Below are positions 45,716 to 54,248 of a stretch of 64,000 nucleotides of DNA, in pieces. Under the pieces are notes generated by a model. The model was not told the DNA's origin, did no database searches, and was given only the letters and a program-made list of their open reading frames with translations. Every line of letters begins with the position of its first letter. The stretch's first letter is position 1. The translations under genes and the position numbers were made by a program. Source of the stretch: an uncultured Altererythrobacter sp. (GTDB lineage: Bacteria > Pseudomonadota > Alphaproteobacteria > Sphingomonadales > Sphingomonadaceae); assembly GCA_913055875.1 (NCBI GenBank), contig CAJXJY010000001.1, forward strand, positions 186,001 through 250,000, in the 5' to 3' direction.

Positions 45716-47392
45716 GTGATCGCCACCGAACCGCCCGCCCCGGATCAGCCTGCTGCCGCACCGATCGCTGCGCTCGACCGCCGCACGCTGCTCAGGGGCG
45801 GATTGCTCGGCGTCGGCCTGCTGTCGGCTCCGCTCGCCGCGCAGGCGGGCGGCAGCGGTTTCACCCACGGCGTCGCCAGCGGCGAGCCCAGGACCGACCG
45901 CGTGCTGCTGTGGACCCGCTACCGCGCCGGAGAGGAGACCAGGCTCGATTTCGAAGTCAGCGAGACGCCCGACTTCGCGCGCACCGTGTCGGAAGGCGGC
46001 GGCACCGCGCATCCGGGGCACGACTGGTGCTGCAAGACCTGGGCGAACGGGCTCGAGCCGGGCCGGTGGTATTTCTACCGCTTCGTCGCGCCCGACGGGA
46101 CGGTGTCCGATACCGGCCGTACAAGGACCCTGCCCGAAGGCCCGGTCGACCGGTTCCGCATGGCGGTGTTCAGCTGCTCGAATATCGGCTTCGGCTGGTT
46201 CAACGCCTACGCCCATGCCGCGGCGGCGAACGAATTCGACCTCGCGCTGCATCTCGGCGACTATTTCTACGAATACCCGCTCGGCAGCTATCCGTCGGAC
46301 GCGCAACGGATCGCCGGGCGCTGGCTCGAACCCGGTCACGAGATCGTGACGCTGGCCGATTACCGGCTGCGCTACGCCGCCTATCGCGACGATCCCGACC
46401 TGCGCCGCGTGCACCAGGTCATGCCGATGATTTCGGGCTGGGACGATCACGAAAGCACCAACGACAGCTGGAAGGGCGGCGCGCAGAACCACCAGCCGGA
46501 AACCGAGGGCCGGTGGGACGCGCGCAAATATTTCGCCATGCGCGCCTATCGCGAATGGATGCCGGTGTCGGACGAGCCGTGGGCGGCCTACGAGATCGGC
46601 GATCTGGCGACCTTGTTCCGGCTCGAAACCCGGCTCGAAGCGCGCGCCGAACAGTTCGGCATCGCCGACCTGATCGCCGGGAAGGACAGCGCCGAGGCGG
46701 TCGCGCAGGCGCTGACCGCATTCCGCGACGGGGCGTATCGCGACCCCGCGCGCGAATTGCTCGGCGCCGAGCAGCAAAGCTGGCTTGCCGACGGGCTGCG
46801 CAAGTCCAAAGCGGGCGGCAAGACCTGGCAGGTGCTGGTCCAGCAGGTGTTGATGGGCAAGACCGCCGCGGCCGCCGCGCTGACCGAAGACCTGCCGAGC
46901 GACCTGCCCGACTATGTCCGGCGGCGCCTGACTTCGGCGGCGCTCGCCTCGCGTGCCGGCCTGCCGTTCAACATGGATGCGTGGGACGGCTATCCGGCGG
47001 CACGCGAGCGGGTGTTCAAGGCGGCGCTGGAGGCCGATGCGAACCTCGTCAGCCTTGCGGGCGACACGCACAATGCCTGGGCCTTCGATCTGATGCAGGA
47101 CGAGGCCAATGTCGGGGTCGAGTTCGGCGGCCATTCGGTCACCTCGCCCGGGATCGAGACCGCGCTGCCGCAGCTCGATACGGGCCGCTTCGAGCGGGCC
47201 ACCGTCGAACACAATCCCGAACTGAAATGGATGGACGCCTCGCAGCGCGGCTACATGGCGGTCGAGCTGACTCCCGAGCGCGCGACCAGCGAATACCGCT
47301 TCCTGTCGGGCGTGCGCGAGCGCGGCGCGGGGGTGGTCGCGAGCAGGCGCGTCACTACGCTCGCGGGCAGCAACAGGCTCGACATCGGTTGA
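45716..47392 (+). CDS. PhoD-like alkaline phosphatase / phosphodiesterase
   Basis: 558 residues. A Tat signal is visible: DRRTLLRGGLLGVGLL after a 20-residue n-region. The N-terminal Ig-like domain has HGVASGEPRTDRVLLWTRY; the metallophosphatase part has FSCSNIGFGWFNAYAHAA, LHLGDYFYEYP, GWDDHESTND and SLAGDTHNAWAFDL, the ligands of the Fe/Ca centre. It releases phosphate from esters in the periplasm. The start is GTG at 45716 behind AAGGAGAG. Confidence 0.93.
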   Translation: MIATEPPAPDQPAAAPIAALDRRTLLRGGLLGVGLLSAPLAAQAGGSGFTHGVASGEPRTDRVLLWTRYRAGEETRLDFEVSETPDFARTVSEGGGTAHPGHDWCCKTWANGLEPGRWYFYRFVAPDGTVSDTGRTRTLPEGPVDRFRMAVFSCSNIGFGWFNAYAHAAAANEFDLALHLGDYFYEYPLGSYPSDAQRIAGRWLEPGHEIVTLADYRLRYAAYRDDPDLRRVHQVMPMISGWDDHESTNDSWKGGAQNHQPETEGRWDARKYFAMRAYREWMPVSDEPWAAYEIGDLATLFRLETRLEARAEQFGIADLIAGKDSAEAVAQALTAFRDGAYRDPARELLGAEQQSWLADGLRKSKAGGKTWQVLVQQVLMGKTAAAAALTEDLPSDLPDYVRRRLTSAALASRAGLPFNMDAWDGYPAARERVFKAALEADANLVSLAGDTHNAWAFDLMQDEANVGVEFGGHSVTSPGIETALPQLDTGRFERATVEHNPELKWMDASQRGYMAVELTPERATSEYRFLSGVRERGAGVVASRRVTTLAGSNRLDIG

Positions 47393-47563
47393 AAGCTTAA
47401 CCTCTTGCCACCTCGTAATCGCACGTAGCCATAATTCGGTCTAAATTTGAGTAATAAACCACGGGGTGATAATAAATCACCGAACGGCGAGTCGAATTTG
47501 TGCGAGTTATCCAATTTCTTGCACGGCTATGGCCAATATCGGAATCGATAGGAGGAGAGCAGC

Positions 47564-48634
47564 ATGACGGCTGATTTGTCGACCAATGAGTTCGTGATGC
47601 TGACCGAATCGGCCGACGAAGGGACGCGATCGGCCTTGCGGCAGGCCGGGCAACCGCTGCATCAATATGGACGCGCCAGCATATTCGACGCGCCGCAGCC
47701 CCTGGCCGAGGAGATTGCGCCTGCAGAGGCCCCCATGTCCGATATGCCGCCCGAGGGCGAGGCTTCTACCGAACAGTTGGGTCTCGCCGCGTTCGCCCGT
47801 CGCCGCTCCGACGAATTCCGCATGGAGAAAGAAAACAGGTCTCATGCGGCGCTCTCCTGGTCCGGCGAGGATAATGGCGAGGGTCCCTCGCCGATCCATC
47901 CGGTCGATGGGCCGGAGTTCCTTGCAGAGGGTGAACAACCTGCTCCCGCCGCCTCTTTGAGCGGACGTTTGAAAGGTCGCATCGCTGTAGGCGTAGTCAT
48001 CGTGGAGGGAACCGCTTCGGCGCTTCGTTTCAGCAACTCCGAGCAAATCAAGGTGCTCGCCGAAGTCCAGAACGGCCTGTCGTATCTGGCAGCGCAGGCA
48101 CCGCGGAAGGATGTGACATTCGTTCATCAGATCAAAGCCCTGCGGGTCGATGTGCCGGACACGACCAGCGGCTCCACCTATGAGGATTTCGAACGTCCGT
48201 GGCGTGACCCGGCCTTGGCCCAGCTTGGCTTCGGACCGGGGCTATCCGGTTGCCGGGCCTATGCAGCGAGCCTCAAGACCGCGCTCGCTACGGATTGGGC
48301 CTATGTGGCCTTCTTTACCAAATATACCTTGCGACACTTCGCCTATGCCAGCCTTGGAGGTCCGCGCCTCGTCATGCATTACCTGAACGACGGATGGGGC
48401 GTAGACAATATCGATCGCGTGTTCGCGCACGAGACCGGGCATATATTCAATGCGCCCGACGAGTACGGCAGTTCCGGATGCAATTGTGGCGGGTCTTGGG
48501 GTCATTTTGGCCGACCGAACTCCAATTGCGCAAACTGTGCGCCCGGAGGTGGATCGAAATGCATCATGAGGTCGAACGATTGGGCGATGTGTAGTGAAAC
48601 GCCGTATCATCTGGGTTATAGTGGATTGCCGTGA
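47564..48634 (+). CDS. Metalloprotease-like protein with HExxHxxxxxD motif
   Basis: 356 residues. HETGHIFNAPDEY at 289-301 gives the HExxHxxxxxD zinc signature of metzincin-like peptidases. A Cys-rich finish (CNC at 306-308, CANC at 322-325, C333, C343) may bind metal or form disulfides. The first 50 residues (NEFVMLTESADEGTRSALRQ) look like a prodomain, then a low-complexity acidic linker to about 130. No signal peptide. TAGGAGGAGA is a strong ribosome site, and the upstream 170 bases are markedly AT-rich, unlike the surroundings. Its stop overlaps the next GTG. The substrate and role are unknown. Confidence 0.72.
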   Translation: MTADLSTNEFVMLTESADEGTRSALRQAGQPLHQYGRASIFDAPQPLAEEIAPAEAPMSDMPPEGEASTEQLGLAAFARRRSDEFRMEKENRSHAALSWSGEDNGEGPSPIHPVDGPEFLAEGEQPAPAASLSGRLKGRIAVGVVIVEGTASALRFSNSEQIKVLAEVQNGLSYLAAQAPRKDVTFVHQIKALRVDVPDTTSGSTYEDFERPWRDPALAQLGFGPGLSGCRAYAASLKTALATDWAYVAFFTKYTLRHFAYASLGGPRLVMHYLNDGWGVDNIDRVFAHETGHIFNAPDEYGSSGCNCGGSWGHFGRPNSNCANCAPGGGSKCIMRSNDWAMCSETPYHLGYSGLP

Positions 48635-48960
48635 AACCCGACGACCCCAACAAGCAAGCGCTTCTCTTCCTGCCCGAAGCGATCGACATATTAGCAGGCG
48701 AGCGAAGCGCACAAACCCAAGTCCTGTTCGAACTGTCGCCGCGCTTGGTCGTATGTAATCGAGGCGGGCCGTGCGAAACGATAGTCGGTCTGGGCGGTGA
48801 GGTCATTGGCAGCGAACGGGATTTGCTGCGCTTCGAAAGCTCGCTCGATACCGAGGAAATTCTGTCGGCGCGCGCCTTTTTCTCCAATGTCGAGGCGGGA
48901 AACAAGAAGCGTACCGGGGACGGTTTGGATTGGGACGCCGCCGGGTTTCGATCGCCGTAG
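48631..48960 (+). CDS. Hypothetical partner of the metalloprotease, 109 residues
   Basis: Starts with GTG inside the protease stop (GTGA) and so is coupled to it. It is soluble and acidic, with an LFELSPRLVVCNRGGPCETI segment holding two Cys and a terminal GDGLDWDAAGF. I do not recognise a family. It could be a regulator, inhibitor or substrate of the protease. Codon use is less GC-biased than in neighbouring genes, as in the protease gene, hinting at joint acquisition. Confidence 0.6.
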   Translation: MKPDDPNKQALLFLPEAIDILAGERSAQTQVLFELSPRLVVCNRGGPCETIVGLGGEVIGSERDLLRFESSLDTEEILSARAFFSNVEAGNKKRTGDGLDWDAAGFRSP

Positions 48961-49037
48961 CAATTTTCGACCGCAGTTGGGGTAAGTCGCGTTACCGCAG
49001 GACCGGGCCGGGATCGCCCGGCACGTTGTACTGGCGC

Positions 49038-49066
49038 TTGAAACCCTCGCCTCTCGCGGTTATGTC
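49038..49066 (+). promoter_or_regulatory. Promoter of the thrS leader
   Basis: TTGAAA (49038-49043), 17-base spacer, TATGTC (49061-49066). Transcription would begin near 49073-49074, at the A of the leader-peptide ATG, giving a leaderless leader peptide. A GCCGGG-ATCG-CCCGGC hairpin lies just upstream and may end transcription from the protease pair. Confidence 0.5.
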
Positions 49067-49073
49067 GCCCCCC

Positions 49074-49145
49074 ATGACGCAAGCGCGCCTCACGACCACG
49101 ACTACCACCACCCCGGTTCCCCGGGGGCGGACGGTCGCGGCCTGA
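49074..49145 (+). CDS. Threonine-rich leader peptide upstream of thrS
   Basis: A 23-codon open frame, MTQARL then seven consecutive Thr codons (ACG ACC ACG ACT ACC ACC ACC, 49092-49112), then [10 protein letters not shown] and a stop. Nine of 23 residues are Thr. It ends 127 bases before thrS. Threonine runs of this kind are the mark of ribosome-stalling leader peptides (thrL of enterobacteria; pheM before pheST is the precedent for a synthetase). No ribosome site is seen, but the promoter would start the RNA at this AUG. An in-frame ATG at 49062 is less likely. Confidence 0.75.
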   Translation: MTQARLTTTTTTTPVPRGRTVAA

Positions 49146-49253
49146 CGCGACGCTCCGCTGCCCGGTTTCGGGCGGTACGGTGTCAGCCTCCCGAAATCGC
49201 GAATTGAACCGACACCGCCCTTTCGGCGCGCCTTCGCTTGTGGCAGGGCGCCG
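49111..49253 (+). promoter_or_regulatory. thrS: Candidate attenuator structures in the thrS leader
   Basis: Pairings seen: CCCCGG-TTCC-CCGGGG (49111-49126) directly after the Thr codons; GCCCG-GTTT-CGGGC (49160-49173); CGGTGTC (49178-49184) with GACACCG (49211-49217); CGGCGC (49224-49229) with GCGCCG (49248-49253). The block GGGCGG(T)ACGGT occurs twice (49125 and 49170), and each copy can pair with ACCGCCC at 49214-49220, so the structures compete. A ribosome waiting at the Thr codons would cover the first. No U tract follows, so control may be Rho-dependent or translational. Confidence 0.5.
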
Positions 49254-49272
49254 CAAAACGACGGACGAGACG

Positions 49273-51273
49273 ATGACGGAACTGCTCAAGATCAGCCTGC
49301 CCGACGGATCGGTGCGCGAAATGGAACCGGGTTCGACCCCGGGCGACGTCGCCGCGGCGATCGGGCCGGGGCTCGCCAAGGCCGCGCTCGCCGCGCGGGT
49401 CGATGGCGAACTGCGCGACATCAACCGCCCGTTCGAGGGCGATGCCGAACTCGCTCTGGTCACCAGCCGCGACGAGGAGGACGCGCTCGAACTCGCGCGG
49501 CACGACTATGCGCATGTGCTGGCCGAGGCGGTGCAGGCGCTGTGGCCCGGCACGCAGATCACTTTCGGACCGGCGACCGACGACGGCTTCTATTACGACG
49601 TCAAGGCGCCCGACAGCCGCGACCCTTTCTCGATGGACGACCTGCCTGCGATCGAGGAGAAGATGCGCGAGATCATTCGCGCCGACAAACCCTTGCGCCG
49701 CGAGGTCTGGAGCCGCCAGCGGCTGATCGACAAGTGGGAAGCCGAGGGCGAGACCTTCAAGGCCGAATGGGCGAAGGAACTGCCCGAGGACGAGGAGCTG
49801 ACGGTCTACTGGTCGGGTGAGGACTGGCTCGATATGTGTCGGGGGCCCCATCTCGCGAGCACGGGCAAGCTCGACCCGCAGGCGTTCAAGCTGATGCGCG
49901 TCGCGGGCGCGTATTGGCGCGGCGACCAGAGGAACGCGCAGCTGACGCGGATCTACGGCACCGGCTGGCTCAACAGGAAGCAGTTGAACGCGCACCTGAC
50001 GCGACTGGAGGAAGCGGCCAAGCGCGACCACCGCAAGCTCGGGCGCGAGATGGACCTGTTCCACCTGCAGGAAGAAGCGCACGGCTCGGTCTTCTGGCAC
50101 CCGCAGGGCTACCGGATCTGGCGCCAGCTCGAGAGCTATATGCGCCGCCGGATGGACGGTGCCGGCTATCGCGAGATCAAGACGCCGCAGGTGATGGACG
50201 CGCGCCAGTGGGAGCAGTCGGGGCACTGGGGCAAATATCGCGAGAACATGTTCGTGATCCCCGACGAGGTGCCCAACACCGAGGACGAGGGCGAACTGGT
50301 CAGCCGCGATGCCGACTGGATGGCGCTCAAACCGATGAACTGCCCCGCGCACGTGCTCGTGTTCAAGCAGGGCATCACCTCCTATCGCGAGCTGCCGATC
50401 CGGTTGGGCGAGATGGGCTGTTGCCACCGCAACGAGCCGCACGGCGCGCTCCACGGGCTGATGCGCGTGCGCCAGTTCACGCAGGACGACGCGCATATCT
50501 TCTGCACCGAAGGACAGGTGGTCGAGGAAGTGCGCGCCTTCTGCGAGCTGGCCGACGCGGTCTATCGCGATTTCGGATTCCGCTACCAGATCAAGCTCGC
50601 GCTGCGGCCCGAACAGCGCTTCGGGTCGGATGCGGACTGGGACAAGGCCGAGCAGGAACTGCGCGACGCGGTCGCCGAGGCGGGGATGGCGACCGACGAG
50701 TACGGGTGGGAGGAACTGCCGGGCGAGGGGGCCTTCTACGCGCCCAAGCTCGAATGGCACCTGACCGACGCGATCGGGCGGACGTGGCAGGTCGGCACGA
50801 TCCAGTCCGACCGCGTGCTGCCCGAACGTCTCGATGCAAGCTATGTGGGCGAAGATGGCGAAAAACACCGCCCCGTAATGCTCCACCGCGCAATTTTCGG
50901 CTCATACGAGCGTTTCATCGGCATCCTGATTGAACACTATGCCGGCCGCCTGCCCGTGTGGCTCGCGCCGACGCAGGCGGTGGTCGCGACGATCGTGTCC
51001 GACGCCGACGACTACGCGAAGCATGCGGTGGCGAAGCTGGAGGCGGCGGGCATTCGTGTCGAGGCCGACATGCGCAACGAGAAGATCAACTACAAGGTGC
51101 GCGAACATTCGCTCGCCAAGGTGCCGCACCTGCTCGTGGTCGGCATGCGCGAGGCGGAGGATGGCACCGTCGCGGTCCGCACGCTGGGTGAGAAGCAGCA
51201 GCAGGTGATGCGGCTCGACGAGGCGATTGCGATGCTGAAGGAAGCGACGACGCCGCCCGACCTTGCCGATTAG
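49273..51273 (+). CDS. thrS: Threonyl-tRNA synthetase
   Basis: Charges tRNA-Thr. 666 residues, normal length. TGS domain at 1-65 ([17 protein letters not shown]), editing domain with [12 protein letters not shown], class II core with [22 protein letters not shown] and [17 protein letters not shown], and the C-terminal anticodon-binding domain ([17 protein letters not shown]). The ATG at 49273 matches the TGS start. It is preceded by a threonine-rich leader peptide, which suggests synthesis rises when charged tRNA-Thr is scarce. Confidence 0.97.
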   Translation: MTELLKISLPDGSVREMEPGSTPGDVAAAIGPGLAKAALAARVDGELRDINRPFEGDAELALVTSRDEEDALELARHDYAHVLAEAVQALWPGTQITFGPATDDGFYYDVKAPDSRDPFSMDDLPAIEEKMREIIRADKPLRREVWSRQRLIDKWEAEGETFKAEWAKELPEDEELTVYWSGEDWLDMCRGPHLASTGKLDPQAFKLMRVAGAYWRGDQRNAQLTRIYGTGWLNRKQLNAHLTRLEEAAKRDHRKLGREMDLFHLQEEAHGSVFWHPQGYRIWRQLESYMRRRMDGAGYREIKTPQVMDARQWEQSGHWGKYRENMFVIPDEVPNTEDEGELVSRDADWMALKPMNCPAHVLVFKQGITSYRELPIRLGEMGCCHRNEPHGALHGLMRVRQFTQDDAHIFCTEGQVVEEVRAFCELADAVYRDFGFRYQIKLALRPEQRFGSDADWDKAEQELRDAVAEAGMATDEYGWEELPGEGAFYAPKLEWHLTDAIGRTWQVGTIQSDRVLPERLDASYVGEDGEKHRPVMLHRAIFGSYERFIGILIEHYAGRLPVWLAPTQAVVATIVSDADDYAKHAVAKLEAAGIRVEADMRNEKINYKVREHSLAKVPHLLVVGMREAEDGTVAVRTLGEKQQQVMRLDEAIAMLKEATTPPDLAD

Positions 51274-51392
51274 ACCGGCAGAACCCGCCCGGCGGAAATG
51301 AGCGCGATCGCGCAGCCGCTTACGAGCATGATTCGCAACGCCTCCTGCGCGGCGGCGGCGTGGGTACGGGCGAGGGCGATGGCCTTGCTCAT
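51270..51392 (-). CDS. Possible small membrane protein, 40 residues
   Basis: [20 protein letters not shown] followed by a hydrophobic segment ([18 protein letters not shown]). It fills the gap between thrS and the agmatine deiminase gene and ends with a TAA overlapping the thrS stop on the other strand. The amphipathic-then-hydrophobic profile looks protein-like, but I cannot name a family. The ribosome site is weak. Confidence 0.4.
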   Translation of the reverse strand: MSKAIALARTHAAAAQEALRIMLVSGCAIALISAGRVLPV

Positions 51393-51427
51393 GGGTCCGA
51401 TTGTCGGAGCGTCGGACTAAGGAAGCG

Positions 51428-52408
51428 TTAAGGCGGCGGATCGAGCGAAGGCATCTGCTGACTGGCGCAGTGAAACCCGCCTCCGCCCGCCAGCACCGCA
51501 TCGGCGGGCAGGCCTATCGTCGCGCGATCGGGGAACAGATCGCCGATCGCCGCCACGCCCTCTTCGTCGTGGAGCGAGCCGAAGGTCGGCACTACGACGA
51601 GGTGTGTGGTGATCGCGAAATTGGCATAGCTCGCAGGCTCGATTACGTCGCCGCGCGTTACGAGTCCCGGCGAGGGGATTTCGTGCAGCCTCAGTCCGGC
51701 ATCAAGAATTCTCGCCTTGGCATCGGCGTAGATCTCGGCGTTGGGGTCGTCGTTGCCGGTCGCGCGGGGCAAGGCGACTTCGCCCGGCGCGACGAAGCGC
51801 GCGAGATTGTCGACATGGCCGTCGGTGTGGTCGTTGACCAGCCCCTCGCCGAGCCACACCACACGCGCGAAGCCGAGATCGCGGGCCAGCCGCGCCTCGA
51901 TGTCCTCGCGCGACAGGTTCGGGTTGCGATTGGGGTCGAGCAGGCATTGCTCGGTCGTCAGCACCGTGCCGGTGCCGTCGCCGTCGATCGCGCCGCCTTC
52001 GAGGATCCAGTCCGACTCGACCACCGGTAGCCCGGCTTCGCGGGCCAGTTCGGCGCCGATCGTCCGGTCGCCCTCCATCTCGTACTTGCCGCCCCAGCCG
52101 TTGAAGCGGCAGCGCAGCGCCGTGCCGTCGCCCCGCACCAGCGGCCCCGTATCGCGCAGCCAGATATCGCCATAGGCGCGACGCTCGAGCTTCACCGCTC
52201 CCGAAACGACCACCTTCGCGCGCGCCTCGTTTGCGGCATTGTGCACCAGCAGACGGACCTCCTGCCCGCTCTCGGCGACGGCGTTGGCGAAAGCGGCGAT
52301 CTGCTCCTGCGCGCGGCCGAGCACTTCGGGCCACTCGTCCGCGTCGTGCGGGAAGCCGATCCACAGCCAGTCCTGCTTCGCCCATTCGGGCGGCATGGGG
52401 ACGCTCAT
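51428..52408 (-). CDS. aguA: Agmatine deiminase
   Basis: Hydrolyses agmatine to N-carbamoylputrescine and ammonia, an arginine-to-putrescine route. 326 residues of the peptidyl-arginine-deiminase fold. Visible: WLWIGFPHDADEWP, YGDIWLRDTGP, GWGGKYEMEGD, LEGGAIDGDGTGTVLTTEQC, NDHTDGHVDN and the catalytic Cys in GGGGFHCASQQ. It follows the M28 peptidase gene with a 25-base gap. No carbamoylputrescine amidase gene is in the window, though it is often the neighbour. Confidence 0.94.
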   Translation of the reverse strand: MSVPMPPEWAKQDWLWIGFPHDADEWPEVLGRAQEQIAAFANAVAESGQEVRLLVHNAANEARAKVVVSGAVKLERRAYGDIWLRDTGPLVRGDGTALRCRFNGWGGKYEMEGDRTIGAELAREAGLPVVESDWILEGGAIDGDGTGTVLTTEQCLLDPNRNPNLSREDIEARLARDLGFARVVWLGEGLVNDHTDGHVDNLARFVAPGEVALPRATGNDDPNAEIYADAKARILDAGLRLHEIPSPGLVTRGDVIEPASYANFAITTHLVVVPTFGSLHDEEGVAAIGDLFPDRATIGLPADAVLAGGGGFHCASQQMPSLDPPP

Positions 52409-52433
52409 CGACCGGCCTCCCGTCGGCCGCGGG

Positions 52434-54134
52434 TCAGCCGCCGCAACCCGCTCCCGCCGCGCAGCTCTCGTCGCGGGTGGCCTTGAACTCGTCGCCTTCG
52501 ACCCAGTTGGGCCAGCTGGTGCTCATCGCCATCATCCGCCCGAGGCGGTAGAACAACTGCAAATCGGCCATCACGCCCGACCAGTCCCAGTTCTCGTCGA
52601 ATTCGTCCTTGGGCCCGTGATAGCGGTTGGCGCGGTAGTCCGCAGCAATCGCGGCGCCGGCCTCGCTGCCGCCTTCGACCAGGTCCTCGCCGCCATCGAG
52701 ATAGAGCATCGGCACGCCGCGCTTGGCGAAGGCGAAATGGTCCGAGCGGTAGTAATAGCCCGCTTCCGGATTGGGGTTGGGCGTCGCGACGCGGCCGTCT
52801 GCCTCCAGTGCGGCTTCGAGGAATTCGTCGAGCTGCGACTTGCCCGGTCCGACCACGGTCACGTCCTTGCTCGGCCCGGAGATCAGGAAGGCGTCCATGT
52901 TGATCCCGCCGACCGTCCGGCTGAGCGGGAAGACCGGGTTCTGCGCGTAATAGTCGGCGCCGAGCAGGCCCTGCTCCTCGGCGGTCACCGCGAGGAAGAC
53001 GAGGCTGCGATCGGGCGCGCCGGCCTTGGCCTGCGCTTCGGCGAGCGCGACCAGCGCGGCGGTGCCGGTGGCGTTGTCGACCGCGCCGTTGCAGATGTCG
53101 TCGCCGTCGGGCGCGGGCGTGCAGCGGCCGAGATGGTCCCAATGCGCGGTGTGGATGACATATTCCTCGGGCCGCGTCTTGCCGGGCAGCACGCCGATTA
53201 CGTTCTGCGATTCGAAGGTGCGGATATCGTTGCGGAAGCTGGTCGAGGCGGTCAGGCCGAGCGGGACGGGTTTGAAGCCCTGCTTCTTCGCCGCCGCGCT
53301 GAGCTTGGCGAAATCCTGTCCGGCGGCCGCGAGGATCTGCTTGCCTGCCTCGTTCCGGACCCAGCCGTTCATCTGCGTCAGCGGCGGCGCGTTCTCGCCG
53401 CGCTGGGCATAGGCCTGCGGGCCCGACCAGGAGGATTCAACCACGTTCCAGCCATAGCTGGCCGGTTCGGTGTCGTGGATGATGATCGCGCCCGCCGCGC
53501 CCTGCCGCGCGGCTTCCTCGTACTTGTAGGTCCAGCGTCCGTAATAGGTCATCGCCTTGCCGTTGAACGGGCCGTCGAGGGTCTCGGTGCCGAAATCGGG
53601 ATCGTTGACGAGGATGACCGCGGTCTTCCCTGTCATGTCGATGCCTTCGTAATCGTTCCAGTCGCGCTCGGGCGCATTGATGCCGTAGCCGACGAAGACC
53701 AGTTCGCTGTCCTCGAGGCTGGTCCGCACGTCCTCGCGATAGCTCACGCCGACCCAGTCGTTGCCATATTGCAGCTCGATCGGCTCGCCGTCGGCGCCCG
53801 CGATCGTCAGCGGCGCGAAATCCTTGCCGGTGATCTCGACCAGCGGGACCTCTTGCACCCAGCTGCCGTCATTGCCCGGCTCGAGGCCCGCGGCTTCGAA
53901 TTTCTCGATCAGATAGGCGACCGTCTTCTCCTCGCCCGCGGTGCCCGGCATGCGGCCTTCGAATTCGTCGGAGGAAAGCGTGCGGGTGACGTCGATCATC
54001 GTCTGTTCGGACAGGTCGCCGTCGCCGACCTCGGGGATATTGAGCGCCGCGCCGTTGCCGGTCTCGCCCCCGCCGGTGACGTTGCAGGCGGCGAGCGAGA
54101 GCGCGGCGGTTGCGGCAAGAAAGGTGCGGATCAT
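52434..54134 (-). CDS. M28-family peptidase lipoprotein
   Basis: 566 residues; MIRTFLAATAALSLAAC is a lipoprotein signal. A PA-like inserted domain occupies about 130-310 (GKTAVILVNDPDFGTETL). The co-catalytic zinc ligands are in HTAHWDHLG, NGAVDNATGTAAL, AVTAEEQGLLGA, NMDAFL and YYYRSDHFAFAKRG, in the order of M28 aminopeptidases. It probably trims peptides at the cell envelope. It is divergent from glnE, with 114 bases between starts. Confidence 0.92.
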   Translation of the reverse strand: MIRTFLAATAALSLAACNVTGGGETGNGAALNIPEVGDGDLSEQTMIDVTRTLSSDEFEGRMPGTAGEEKTVAYLIEKFEAAGLEPGNDGSWVQEVPLVEITGKDFAPLTIAGADGEPIELQYGNDWVGVSYREDVRTSLEDSELVFVGYGINAPERDWNDYEGIDMTGKTAVILVNDPDFGTETLDGPFNGKAMTYYGRWTYKYEEAARQGAAGAIIIHDTEPASYGWNVVESSWSGPQAYAQRGENAPPLTQMNGWVRNEAGKQILAAAGQDFAKLSAAAKKQGFKPVPLGLTASTSFRNDIRTFESQNVIGVLPGKTRPEEYVIHTAHWDHLGRCTPAPDGDDICNGAVDNATGTAALVALAEAQAKAGAPDRSLVFLAVTAEEQGLLGADYYAQNPVFPLSRTVGGINMDAFLISGPSKDVTVVGPGKSQLDEFLEAALEADGRVATPNPNPEAGYYYRSDHFAFAKRGVPMLYLDGGEDLVEGGSEAGAAIAADYRANRYHGPKDEFDENWDWSGVMADLQLFYRLGRMMAMSTSWPNWVEGDEFKATRDESCAAGAGCGG

Positions 54135-54248
54135 CGTGAAGCCTCGTCGCTGGGGAGCTGGTGAAGGCGCAGCTTGTTGCAGAGGCCAAGCGGCGCCGCA
54201 AGACCGCGATGCTTGCGTCGCGACTGCGGGGTCGGCAGGGACGCCACC

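Noticed and set aside
49224-49260. Classical intrinsic terminator before thrS
   Set aside because: The CGGCGC/GCGCCG stem is followed by CAAAACG, not T residues, so I list it only as part of competing leader structures.
49038-49272. T-box riboswitch before thrS
   Set aside because: No T-box consensus is visible, and T-boxes are not expected in alphaproteobacteria; the Thr-codon run explains the leader better.
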